The position numbers and the translations under genes were made by a program. Source: Chrysomallon squamiferum (Eukaryota > Mollusca > Gastropoda > Neomphalida > Peltospiridae). Taken from it: DNA of 64,000 nucleotides. The notes beneath the pieces were generated by a model. It made no database searches and was not told where the DNA came from. It saw nothing but the letters and a program-made list of their open reading frames with translations. Every line of letters starts with the position of its first letter. Positions within the stretch are counted from its first letter, which is position 1. The DNA lies in NCBI GenBank assembly GCA_012295275.1, contig CM022665.1, forward strand, positions 12,827,976 to 12,891,975, read 5' to 3'. This document shows positions 31,590-44,845 of this stretch, piece by piece.

Positions 31590-34500
31590 ACCAAAATTAC
31601 ACAAAATACTCGTGTAAAAGATAAATAAATGCAAGTCGGACGGTATTAAAATAGGATTGATTACAATCGCCACCTGACTGTCACTCTGTATGTTAATGCC
31701 TAACAATATAAAGGCATCCATAAAACCATTTTCAGATGAGATCATAGAACAACTGGATATTAGTAAATTATGGAGTGTAATCATGTACAGTTTTTTTTCA
31801 CAACATAACCAGATTTCCAAACATTAGAATGTTTTTAAAAAATTAAAAAATAAAAAGATAAAAGAGGATGTAAAAATTTCTGGATACTGACTATTAATTT
31901 TCTTTTAGTATTTCAGAGTAAGGTGGGTAAAAATAATAAAAATAAAAACAATATATTTCTAAATGTAAGTGCTTTGTTTAATAAATTTTATCCTAAGCAA
32001 AGTATTTACAAATAAGTCAATAGAAAAAGCCAAAAATAATCCAAATTATAAAATTTTGTTTTTGAAATTTGTTTTTAAATTATTATTTTAATACATTTTG
32101 AAAAAAGAATACTAAAATAGTATTTTATTTTTTAATAATTTACAAAAAAAAAAAAGAAATAAATAAAAAAAAATTAAGGAGGTTTTATGAAAATAAAATA
32201 TATTGAAAATACATTGGAAAAGTAAAAATGATTTACCAAAAGCTTTGTAAAACCAAAACAGAGGTTACCAAAAAAAAAAAAAAAAAGAAAAAAAAATTCA
32301 CAAAAAATACATCACACTTAATACATTATATTTTATATGGTAGTTCAGCATTTGATGACAGTCTAAATATGATAAATTGACTAGAAAGAGACATTTATAG
32401 AAATATATTTATTTACTTTTTATGTATTTACTAACTGCTGAAAAAGGAAAACTGCAGCATTTCTTCTTATTATTGTTATTATTTTTTTTGATGTTTTGTT
32501 TTAAAAAAGTAATTTTTGTTATAAAACGTTTAGGCTGTTATGAAAAGTTAAAATGAATAAAACATATAAAAAAAAAAAAATTGTTTTAAGATTTTGTTTA
32601 TATTTATAGAAACTGTAATCTATTTTACGTTTTACTTTAATTATAATACCACTATTCGCAAAATAAGATAAACATCCAAATATATATAAATGTAAAATCT
32701 AAAAGCACATCTTTCTAAGGTTTTCAGATCCCAGATCCAAAATAAATAGCCTTTCTTTCACTCCATGGAAAATTCAATTGCACAACCTCACAATAATTAG
32801 AAAATAAAACATTTTATTTCTTCTGCTGTATATGTATTTTTTTTTTAAATCACAGTACTGTACAAGTATAAAGATTATAATACATAGATATATATGATAT
32901 ATACATACACAGTGTTCCACCTCAATCCAAAAATCTAATTCAGCTCTTTAGAGCTGATACATTGTAAGTATTATGGCATTTGGATTGTGAATGAAACATT
33001 ATTTTTGTGGGTCTGTATTTTTTTTATTTTATTAAAGAATAACATACTGGTGAAGTGTAAAGTATATCTGATTAATGATACTTCCAGAAATAAATAAACC
33101 ATTTGTTTATTTTTTGTTTTTTAAATTTGAATATTTTGTAGAATAAATAATTCAAAACACAAAATGGGAATATTATAGAACATTCAATCTGTGTGTGTTA
33201 TCAACAGAGCTCTAAAACAGAGTTGTTGGTTTTTTTAGTTGTTTTTTTGAAAATATTTATTTTATTTAGTTATTTTTAAACAGTGACTCTTTCATTAAGT
33301 AGTGCAGCCTATAATAAAAAGTTCATGAGGAATGAGATTAAAAGAAAGAATGAAGCCATTTTTAAAACTAAAAATCAAATATTATGACTATCTGGTAATT
33401 TTATGCACTATGTAAGAAGATATTTATTTACAAGTCAGGGATGAAATAAAAAAACAATTACAAAGTAATGAGTAACTTTCTACTATTTTATCAATTCTAT
33501 TTTTTGCTCTTTTTTTTTTATTATTTCACATTTTTTATGTTGGTTTTTAATTAACTAAAAATATGAAAATTAAAATAATAAATTTCTGAAGTTCAAAGAC
33601 TTCAAGTCAGTTTTATTATTTTTATTATTATTTGTTTTATATTATAAATATACTTTTTTGTGCATTTTCTCAGTTCTTAAAAACTAATATAACATTTAAA
33701 AAAAATAATTTACAAAAATGTCCTAATTCCAAAACATAGCTGGTTGCTAAAACTACTGTAAAAATAATTTCAGTATTGAAGTATTCACATCTTTACAGAT
33801 GTTACCATATTATTATTATTATTATTTTTAATTTTATTTATTGCTTTTTCAAAATATAATGTTATTTGTTTTTGTTAATTAGTTATTTTCCATAAAAATT
33901 ATATAATTACATCTGTAACATATTTTGTGGCAACAGGAAATTTATCTTTTTTTTTTTTTGCTTAATAAATTTTCAGCATCAAAAACATAACAAGATAATT
34001 AAGTGGTTTTGTTTATTGATGTAAATTTAAAGTTTTTAAAATGCACTTTTCAGAAAACAATCAAATTTAAAAAAATGTTTTTGATTTCTTTTTTCTTCAT
34101 TTAATTTTTTTTTTTTTTTTAATGAAATATTTCTTCAGATTCTACCATTTATATAAATAATTTTTTTAAGCATTAATTTTAGTTTTATTTTAAATACAAC
34201 ATTTAAAGTTTAGTTTACTGTTATACTTGTTCTGTAAGAGAATTAACTATAAAAGATTTGGCTTCAGAAAACAAAATATTTTGGATGATCTGTTCAAAAG
34301 TATTTAACTAATAAAATTAAAGATAAAATGAAAACCAAAATATTGAATTTTTTTTTTTGATTTAAAAAATATCACTTAAAGAAAAACACATATGTTTTTG
34401 AATATAAAAATGAAAGACAAAGTTTTACTGAATTGATAAAAGATGCTGTGAGCAGAAATTCTTCTATGCATATTTTGAATGTACTGTGTCAAATACCCAT

Positions 34501-35878
34501 AACAAAGGCATTTATAGTACTGAATTCAGTCTAAAATATTAAGAAGAAAAAAATTTCTAATTATAATACTATAAAAATTAAAAAAAACAACAACATTTAA
34601 ATAAATAATATATTAAAAAAAAATTAAAAAAAAAACAAAATTAAAAATAAAGAAAAAAGTTAAGTAACTAAATACAGACAGTGCATATCTAAACTGGACA
34701 ATTCACAAATTACAACTGTCAAACAAGTTTCAACTAGTCCCTTTACAACAATACATTTTTCTTTGTGGCGAAGAAAACCTGCTTACATTAAAACAGTTTC
34801 AAATGTGTTTTTCTTGTGAAAAATTATTTTAGTGTAATTATAAAAAAATAAATATTTTGATACTGGTTACTGAAAAAAAATCAAGGACAGCATTCATAAA
34901 ATTAATAAACTGACTTAAAAAAAAAAAAAGAACGAATAAAAAGAAATGAAAATTATCAATCTTCAAAATAAATAAAAAGCCATTTCAAATATTCCTATAA
35001 TTACAGTGCATTAAAAAAAAAAGAGAAAAAAAAGAGAAAGCTTTAGTTATTTGCAATTTCTATGAATAATTTAGCTATAGAAATTAAAAGAACTTCAAGT
35101 TTAACTAAATAAAAAAATTAGCATTCTATACATATAATATCAAACAGCCAATACACTAAAACATTTTACCATAGGACGGACTTACTCTAAATATTGTTAC
35201 AAAACATTTGTTTTTGTGTTGTTGTTGTTGTTGTTGGTTTTTTTTTTTAAAAAGGTGGGACTGTTACTATTTTGATTTTAATAAAAAAAACCATTTTTAA
35301 AAAAAGTAAAATGTTTATTATGTCACAGATTATGTGGCCAGCTCAACCATAACTATTCACCTATTGCTTACTTCATGTTAAAGCATCAGGTGAAAGATGT
35401 TGTTATTATTATTATTTCACTTTTAGCTTAAAATATAATACTTTGGGATATGGTGTTTTAATTACCTGTACCTTAAAATGATTCTTTTGAAATAAAGATT
35501 TAAATTACTATTATTTCAAGTTTTATAAAAACTAGCAAAACTGAATGGCAACAGAAATGTATTTTAGTAATATTCATTATGACTAATAGAAAAATTTGTT
35601 TAATTTAAAATAAATATACCTATCCTTCAACCCACCAACCCTCCACAGAACACAAAGGTTAGCTACTGATATAAGCAATAAAAGGTTAAAAATGTTATCA
35701 CTTCACTGCTGTGATCACAATGTTGGAGATTCAGTACCTCAAGCACTTGTCTCCAGAAATAAAAAATAATAAAAAATAACAGTTTATGGGATAACTGGCT
35801 CACTCTTAAAAAAAAGAAAAAAAAGAAAGAAATAATAATAAAAGTTAAAAAAATAAAAAATAAATAAAAACATTTAGT

Positions 35879-38800
35879 TTATTCACAAGCCAGCTTGCCA
35901 TCGAAGCTACTGAGAGCAATCCCGAATGCTTGCAGAGCACACATGGGATAGTTAAAGTCCATTGTAAACACATCCTCAGCAACCCGTCCAAACTGCATCA
36001 CAATATAGTCCACTGGAAAAAAAAAAAGAAGAGAGAAACAATAGAAAAACCAGCAATGAGATTTAAAAAAATAAAATATAATGATGATAATAATAATAAT
36101 AATAATAATAATTTTTCTAACTGAATACAAATTGTTTTACAGTGTGAATACAGAATCAGAAATTAAAACAGTAGTGATCATTTTAAACAATGTAAAATCA
36201 ATATGCCAGTATGAAGATAATCTATAAAAATGAAAATACTAATATTAAAAACAATAATGGAAAAAGTAAATATTTGTACAAAATTATAACACTGAACTAA
36301 AACAATATGCATGGAATACTGTAGTAGGTTAACTGAATGAATGAAAATCCGTAACACAAAAGAAGTGGAATGGAATTTGTGAATGAATAATATATTATTA
36401 TTATTAGTATTAGTATTTTTTAAACTTAATTAAACCCTCTGTGAAATAATTATGCATATATACAGACATGCATGCACTCGTGTACATACCCACACCAACA
36501 CACATGTACATGCACATACATACACAAAATTGTTAAAATTCTTACCATCATTATCATGAACTATCTGAAAGTTTTTCACAGAAGCTTGTGTTACTCTTCC
36601 ATGAAAATTTAGCACATATGACTGAGTCTCTGAAAAAAAAAGAAAAAAAAAGAGTTAAATGCCAGAATACAGATTTGAATATATATATATATTATATATA
36701 ATAAAATTGCATGGGAACAATGGTATAAATAAATATTTTAAAATATTAAAGGTAATATACCATCATTCCAGACAGGTGTTTTGTTGTGAAGTTCTAGAAG
36801 ATTCTCCATGTTCTTTCTCTTCCAGCGCTCTATCAAACCATCATGGTCCTGAAAGGAGGCAATTTTTTTTAATTAAAAGTGCAATGTTTTATTTAACAAC
36901 TCACTGAATGAATTTTATTCTACAGATTTATGTTATGATGATACTGATAGAGAAAGGAAACATGCTGATGCCATAATGATGAGTTACGTTTTTTGTTTTT
37001 TTTTAATAGCGGCAATGGTTTATTTATTATTCACTTCTATAAAGTAATAATTAAATAAATAAATAAACAAAAAAAAAAAAAATCAGGAAGGTAAAAAAAA
37101 AAAAAATAAATAAATAAATAAACAAAATATTGTTTTTATACCATTACAAAAACTCATAAAAACAGTTAATGATGAAGATTTTGCTACATACTCCTCTAGG
37201 TTTGATATCCACTCTGTCGTGATCCAAGTTCATGCCTGGAATAATGACAGTCATTTTTCTTGGTCCTCGGAATCCCAGAACATTAGTTTCCTAAAGAAAA
37301 AAGAGAAAAATATTAAATGGCAAAAAAAAAAAACCAAAACCCCCCCCCAAAAAAAACAACAAAAAAACCATATGTAAACATTATGTAAAACAGATTTATT
37401 TCTAAAATTATCATACCAAATTTTACTAACTTCAGTTTCACTGTAGTTAATTTAAAAAATTTAATCTCTATTTTTGATCCTATTCTTCTAAGCTCTATGA
37501 CTAGCTGTTATCTGAGAAGTATTGTGTGATAGTAAAAATTATATATACTACAAATGCATAAACCCTTATGCCACCACATTTGATTGGCTTTACATTTGTT
37601 ATTATCTTTTCAGTTTGGTTTCTTATAAGCAATTTATAATTTAACCAAATCTGATATCTTCAGAATCAACTTTAAGCTATCAACTCATGTCTTAATATAT
37701 ATATATATATATAATTATTCTTTCAGAAATACTTTCTATATCTAATATGTTGCATAATCTAAAATAAATTAATTTTTAGCAATTTATTTTCCCCTACCTA
37801 TGCTATTATTAGAATCAATATAATTAAAGAAGTAATAACTAAAATAAAAAGAACTACAGGAGGCAAATCTAAAAAACCTGACACCGCTTTTTGCAACAGA
37901 TAAATACATACATGCTGGAAAGGAAATATCTAAAAGCTGAACAAATATGCACTGTTTTCATTTTAGTTATAACGTTAAATTATATACATATTTAAAAACT
38001 GAATCTCTACATAAACAAGAAAGGTTGTTCATGTAAATATATTAAAGCTGAATTAATTAATTACATCTTTGTTTGCAACATCTAGCAGATAATCTTTGAA
38101 GGAAAAGAAAGTTTAATCTGGATAGAAAAAATTTAACTTTTGCAAACAGTATGTAAAAGTGTCGTATATATAACTAATTTTATGTAGGGTTAAGGAAAAC
38201 ATTGTTGTTTGATACAACAATAGGATTATGTTCGACAAATCTGTATTAACATTACATTTCTGAAAAGTAGTTTTCATGTATATTCAGCTGATTTTGAAAA
38301 ATCATAAAATGCCTTAGTCTGGATAAAGAAGCATAAAGCACATAAACATGCAGGTTGGTTTTTTAATAAAACAGCTGAAGATAAATATTAATATTATGTA
38401 TCTGTTAGCTTGTTCTTGGCTTCATTAATCAACCCTTAGTTAAAAACAGGAAATCAAGAAAAAGAAAGAAAAAACATTGTGCACAGACATTTTTGAGTGA
38501 AATTATTCACAAACAGAATGGTTTGTGAGTTTAATCAGTCAACATCTTGTGTTGACACTTACTCGTATTTTTGCAGGATTGTATGAACTCTGGTAATACA
38601 ATTTTCCATTTGTTTGCAATAAACAAAAAGAAAAACAACAGAATACTTGTTTGTTTAGTAGGGAGCATAAACTGAATATAAAATAAGCATAATTTTCTTC
38701 TTCTTTTCAATAAGTAATTAATAAAAATTAAAAAAATTAAAAAAAAATTTCAAATAAATTAATTTAAAAAAAACCCAACTCTTATTTCTTTAATTGGGAG

Positions 38801-41800
38801 CGAAAACTAAATTAAAATCCAGCATATATTCTATTTGCAACGAATAACTGTTTAACCATAAACATCAGCTGGTGTTATCAAATTACAAACAATGGAGAAG
38901 GTATTTTCTTGAGACTATCTGTAGTACAGGACCATATTCTTCAACTGAATTTTAACATGCTCAGAATCATAATCAAAATTTAACTGGCAGATGCAAAACC
39001 TATCAGATATTTCTAAAGAACAAGCGTTAACAATTCAGTATTAATTGTTTTAAAGTTGTGATAAATGTTACTGACAAAAGACTTTGTAAAATGCGTGTTG
39101 TTTAGCTTCATTACCTCTGGGAATCTATCTAATTCACACATAATTCACATAAAACAGTTATCATTCTTATATCAGTTATAATGAAAATCTGTTTTCACTG
39201 TTATAGTCACTGCTTTGTTATACAAAGTTGTGGCAGAATAAGGGTTAATGCTGCAATGTAATGAACTCTTCTGTGTTAATATTCAAACCTAGCATTATTT
39301 TCACTATCATTATTATTGATTATTGTTATAATCATTGTTTATTACTGTTACTACTACAATTATTATTATTATTATGATTATATTATTAAAGATTCTGTTA
39401 AGAAAGAAATCAATTAACATTTTTTAATCAGTATCAATTATTTCCCTTTGCAGCTATGTATTTTCTCATTACTGATCAATAAACTTACATATGCAACAGC
39501 CACCAATTCTCTTCGTGCACCGTCCATACTCTTCTTGGGATTGTCTCCACTGTCAAATAATGTGAACTGAGTACCAAGTAAATTGGACCTGGAAGTTGTA
39601 AAAATAGATTAAATATTTTACCAAACATTTGTAAAAATGCACATTATTTTGTACATTATAGGCAACTTCATGTAAGCATGTGAAAAGTGTAAATGCATGT
39701 GTGTGTGTTCTGTATACAAGTATATTATGTATATACATATACAACAGCACTGCTTTAAATGAGAAATGTATATAACCACGTGTGTTATTTAAGTATGTAG
39801 TTATTAACAGATCAAACAATATATAACAAAATAACATTCTTTTATTTTAATTTACAAGAAGTAAATTAACTATCTTTGTACTTTAAGCTGTAAAACATCT
39901 GCCGTTCCACCCACCTCCCTATAAAGAATGACAACCCCTTAAAAGGAGAAATGTATTTTACCTGAGTTTACCAACAAAAGATTCACCTCCTCTAGACAGG
40001 TCAGTGGGGTCTGTTGATATCAAATAATTTGAGGTGGTACTCTTTTTCCTTTTTCGACCAGCTAGCAGAAATGTCTGGAAGGAAAACAGAAGCAAAAAAT
40101 AGAATCTTTGGTACAATGTATGACAAAACCTTTTTTTTTTGTTTGTTTGTTTGGCAGACTGTAGAGTGCTTGTGATAAAAATGTTACCAGGTATGACAAG
40201 ACATAAGAAAGGATTTTGGGTTTATTTGTCTGCTGTATATAACCTAATACCTAAACAGCTAAAAAAAAACCCCAAACCCCCAAAAACTAAAAACAAAATA
40301 ACTTTGACATTACTGGTGTCTTGCTACATATGCAGCCACAGCAAACTGTTACCTTTAATCTATAATGCCTTTATAAAATCTAAATATTTTAAATTGTGAG
40401 ACACATATTACCACAAAGATTTAAAATAAAGGACTTCAGATACGTAATTTATAATTATTAAAACAAAATCAACTAAAATCTTTAACAAAATGCTGTAACC
40501 AATACTAATATGAAATTATTCTTATACATATATAATTCATTATTTCAACACTCTTATTGACTATTATTATAATAAAATACAGAAAAAAACAACAACACAA
40601 CAGTACCTTTTTACCATCCTCTTTCTCCATGTGCAGGTAATAGGTGGGAAATATTCCCCTATCTACTCCTTTTTTGTCACGGGTTATGCGGCATTTCACT
40701 GTGACTCCTTGAGGAGCTGGTTTCAGCACAAAATCATCAAGATCCTCTCCTGGGTCAGGAGTATAGGAGTGTGGACAGCCAGCACCCAAAGTGGACCCCT
40801 CAGCATTGTTGCCCTCCATTGGTGAAGGCGTCTGAAATTGTATATATTACTAATAAAATAGCTGAAGTTAATTTTGTGCAGGGACATTCCTTTGTATATT
40901 AAAACTATTCCCAAATTATTCTGTTCTTTGTTTAAAAAACAACAACAAAAATACCCTCACAAAAAAAAAAACAATTTCATGTGTATAAATATTATGCATA
41001 TTTGAATGATAAAAATGGTTTCAATAAGTTAAAATTAGAGGTGAAAATATTTTTAAAAAACCACACCAAAACACCAATTTCTTACACTGTCATTAAATTT
41101 GTTAGAGGTGGCCTGCATGGTGAAACTTGCTGGTGCCAACATTGGCTGATTGTCATTTTGTAAGACTCCATGGTTAGCTGTGCGTAGATTTGGAGAACGT
41201 GGTGGCTGTGGAGCAATGGGCATGCTCTCTGTGTCTACATCGTCATCTTCATGGTCAGTAATGATTTTTGGTGCTGTTTTGGATGGTGTGTTCTGGGCTT
41301 GCTTTCGGCCAGCAAGTGGTGTCACAACATCACCTTCTGAAATGTTTCAAAATGGAAATAGCATGTAATAAATGTGTTTTAAAACTCTGTCCTAGCTCAC
41401 CAATATCTCACATATCTTAAAATGTGATGCAAAAAGGCATGAGAATTTTTTAATTGGTCTAAACATAAACATACAAATACACTTTTAGGAAATCTTTAAA
41501 AAGTTTACTTTTTACTGCAAAACCAACCAGTCAGAATTTTGCAATTTTGTTTCCACCATGAAACCAATAACAATTTATCATTACTTTTTTATTGCAAAAC
41601 CAGTAATATTTTTTCAATACTGTTTATATTGCAAAACCAGTTATAATTTGTCATTGTTTTTAGTCCAAAACCAGTTAACAATTTCTCATTATTGTTCTTG
41701 CTTTCAAAACCATTTGATAATTTCTCACTGCTTTTAATGCAAAATCAGTTAACAATTTCTCATTATTGTTTTTATTTTCAAAACCAATCATAATAAACTT

Positions 41801-41843
41801 CTGTTCTTATTTCTGAAATATTAAAACATTTATTTATTTATAT

Positions 41844-41882
<39 letters not shown>

Positions 41883-44779
41883 TTATATAAAATCTCAAAC
41901 TTATTCTAACCTGATTTTATTGTTGGAATGTCATCACTATCAGTGTCACTGACATAATCTTTTGACGCTGTGTCAGTTACATTTAACACCTGCACTTTAG
42001 TCTGTGGAGTCAGGGATCTCTGCGAGGCAGCAGATGAATCATGACCACTCACATCAAATGCACCAGGCCCATCATAGGCTGAAATAAAATAAAATGCTTT
42101 AACATGTTAATATATTGTTAAGTGATAAAGTGGTACTGTCAGAATAGTATGAAAACAGCAGAGGTAACGTAAAGTGAAAAGCTGAAAATTCACTGTATTT
42201 CTTAGTTTAAAAATCATATTGTTAAGCTGATGTGCCATGACTTTGTAAAAGATGTCGATTTGCCATAATCAGGCTCTTGGTAACTGAAACAAAATTGTTT
42301 TCTTACTGCATTAGACTTACCTGCCTCCATTAATTATACTTTTATTCATCAACCTAATTTTTCAGTTTATACATAACTGTCGTATATTTAATTATTATTA
42401 TTTTTTTTTTTTGGTTAACAGCACCTGTGACTATGGTAGAAAAAAGAAATGAAAGAAAAAAAATGAACAAAAGGCTAGTGACACCTATTAATCTGATGAA
42501 AGTTTGCAGTCACTATTCTGATACAAAACATGCATCCAGGAAATCCTAATCGACATCTAATTACTTGCTGTTTATGAATTTTTTTTATTTCAAAGTAAGT
42601 CCTTTTTAATATCTGATTTCCATGGCAACTGCTCAGTTTAAGATTAAGGCCTGATTACTTGTCTATGCAGAATGATAAAGACGTAGCCATTTGTGGTCTC
42701 CAAGGAGTTTAATGGAAACTGGCCATAATGAGATTTGTGAGAGTTTTATTAACATGTTGCTAATACTCAAACACACCTGATACTTTTAATGTTATAAAGA
42801 AAACCCCAGAAAGATCTATTATCATCAACAATGAGTAGATAGGTTTTAGTAATGTGACATCAATGATGGTTATCTGAAGGCATAAAAAAAAAAAATAATG
42901 ATGATGATGATGATGATGATGATAATAATAATAATAACTGAAATAAATTTTTTAAATGTACCAAAATCTGTAGGTGTTGTAATTTTGGGAGTAGGATCTT
43001 TGACAAGAGGTCTCGAATCTTCACGATTTTTTCTTCCAGAAGATGGACGGGAATCTTGATTCGGTTGCATAATATTTGGTGTCTGCCTCTTTTTCCTATT
43101 CTGTTTCTCAATAATATTTCGCTGTAGGATGAAAAAATTATAATAAAAATACATTAAAAAACAAAACAAAACAAAAAAACAACAACAAACAAACAAACTA
43201 ATTATCTTATTCTTCATAAAGCAAAGTTAAAATGTTTTTTAAAAAATGAATATATATTATATATATTCATTTAAAAAAAAAAAATATACATTTCTTTTTT
43301 TCTTATTTATATGTTTTTTTGACACAATAACCAATTGTAGATTGTGACTTTTGTATTCAAGTTATCAATATTTTATTTTATTTGAGAATGACTTAGATAT
43401 ATATAAATATTTTATAATCAAATTAAGAAACAGACCATATTACACAAATCATCATTTTAAGCAAAGGTTGTATGGGTTATTTTATTTATTTTCAGAAAAT
43501 CACTGCAAAGCTTTTAAAATAATTCCTGGAAAATCATGCTTAGTAACAAAATTTCAGAGAACTGGTACATTTATTTATAATCTACAAAAATGAAGAAACA
43601 AAAATGAAAAAGAAACAAAACAGAAAAGAATAAAACAAAACAAAACAATTTGAAACTAACTGCTCCTCAAAAGAAATAGAAGAAAGCTAAATAATAAGCT
43701 TTGCAATACTGTTTTCCATAAATATTTCTTACTATGGTAATTAACAAAAACACAGACAAAATATCTTCTTTTCAGAATCATTTCTTGTTCCATTAGTTTT
43801 TAATTACTCTGTCAAAAAATAAATTTATTTCAAAATGACCAGTAGGATTTTATCTTGGAAAGATTTAATAGCAATAATTTCTAAATGTAATAATACATTT
43901 TTTTTGTAGACAGGAAATCCTACAGTATCACTTCAGTACTTCTCATAAAATCCTATACAAGTATCACATATAGAAAAATACATTTCAGTGTGCAAGTTTG
44001 GAATGGGATATATCACAGCCAGTGATTGTATTTAAAATGGAACTCACCTGCTGATACAGCTTGGCAAGCTGGTATTCATCCTGCTCAATGACGCTGAAAT
44101 AAAAAAACAATATAATAATAAAATAAAATATAAAATAGAATACAATAAAATATAAAAAAAGATAAATAAATAAATAAATAAATAAACAAACAAATAAGTA
44201 TTTCTAACAACAGAGATTATTATAAATTTGCCAAAATGTTTACTTTAATATTATAACTGAACATATTAACCAGGATGTATGTAAAATGCATATTTTTATG
44301 TATATTTGTCACCATGTTTGCTTAAACTTGGCATTTTTTATTTTTTTTAAATTATAAAAATGTTTATTCTCTAAACATGTATTTTCTTGTTTTTCCTATA
44401 TACAATTAATGATTATGAGAGAATGTCATACACTGCATTAGTTTTATAATTAAAATGTTAAATTTTCTATAATTACGGTTATACATTTGAAAAAATTTCA
44501 TTTTAATTAATTATAGAATTATACATTCATCCTTTAATTAAAATATTATAAATTTGTTTTATTCATACCATTATAAATTTGTCACTTAACTGTAAACGCA
44601 TTTTATTTTGTTTTTCTTTAGGAAATGTTTGTCATGACTTACCTTCCAGGAGGACCACTCATATTTCCAGGAGACTGTGGCCTAGAAAATACACAAAAAA
44701 ACCATAATAAATATGTGAACAATTTAATATTATTCAAAAAAAAAAAAAAACACCAAAAAACAGAGAGAGAGAGAGAGAG

Positions 44780-44845
<66 letters not shown>

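Larger units (their letters stand above)
26688..35878. other. Gene-poor region between the EF-hand and Tubby genes
   Basis: 9.2 kb without a recognisable coding exon. 26688-27800 holds the 5' flank of the EF-hand gene: the UTR exon start at 26751, an AGT triplet tract at 26880-27000, and a less AT-rich patch around 27660-27750 with a possible minus-strand donor at 27668. Then come a probable dispersed repeat (28190-28545), triplet tracts (28780-29010), a minisatellite (30447-30614) and a run of 49 A (31539-31587). From about 31.6 kb to 35.9 kb the DNA is extremely AT-rich with many A/T runs and probably includes the Tubby 3' UTR. Confidence 0.5.

Noticed and set aside
31539-31800. Run of 49 A as the tail of a processed retrocopy
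   Set aside because: No coding similarity upstream of the run and no target duplication; it follows AAT/GATAAT simple repeats, so slippage is simpler.
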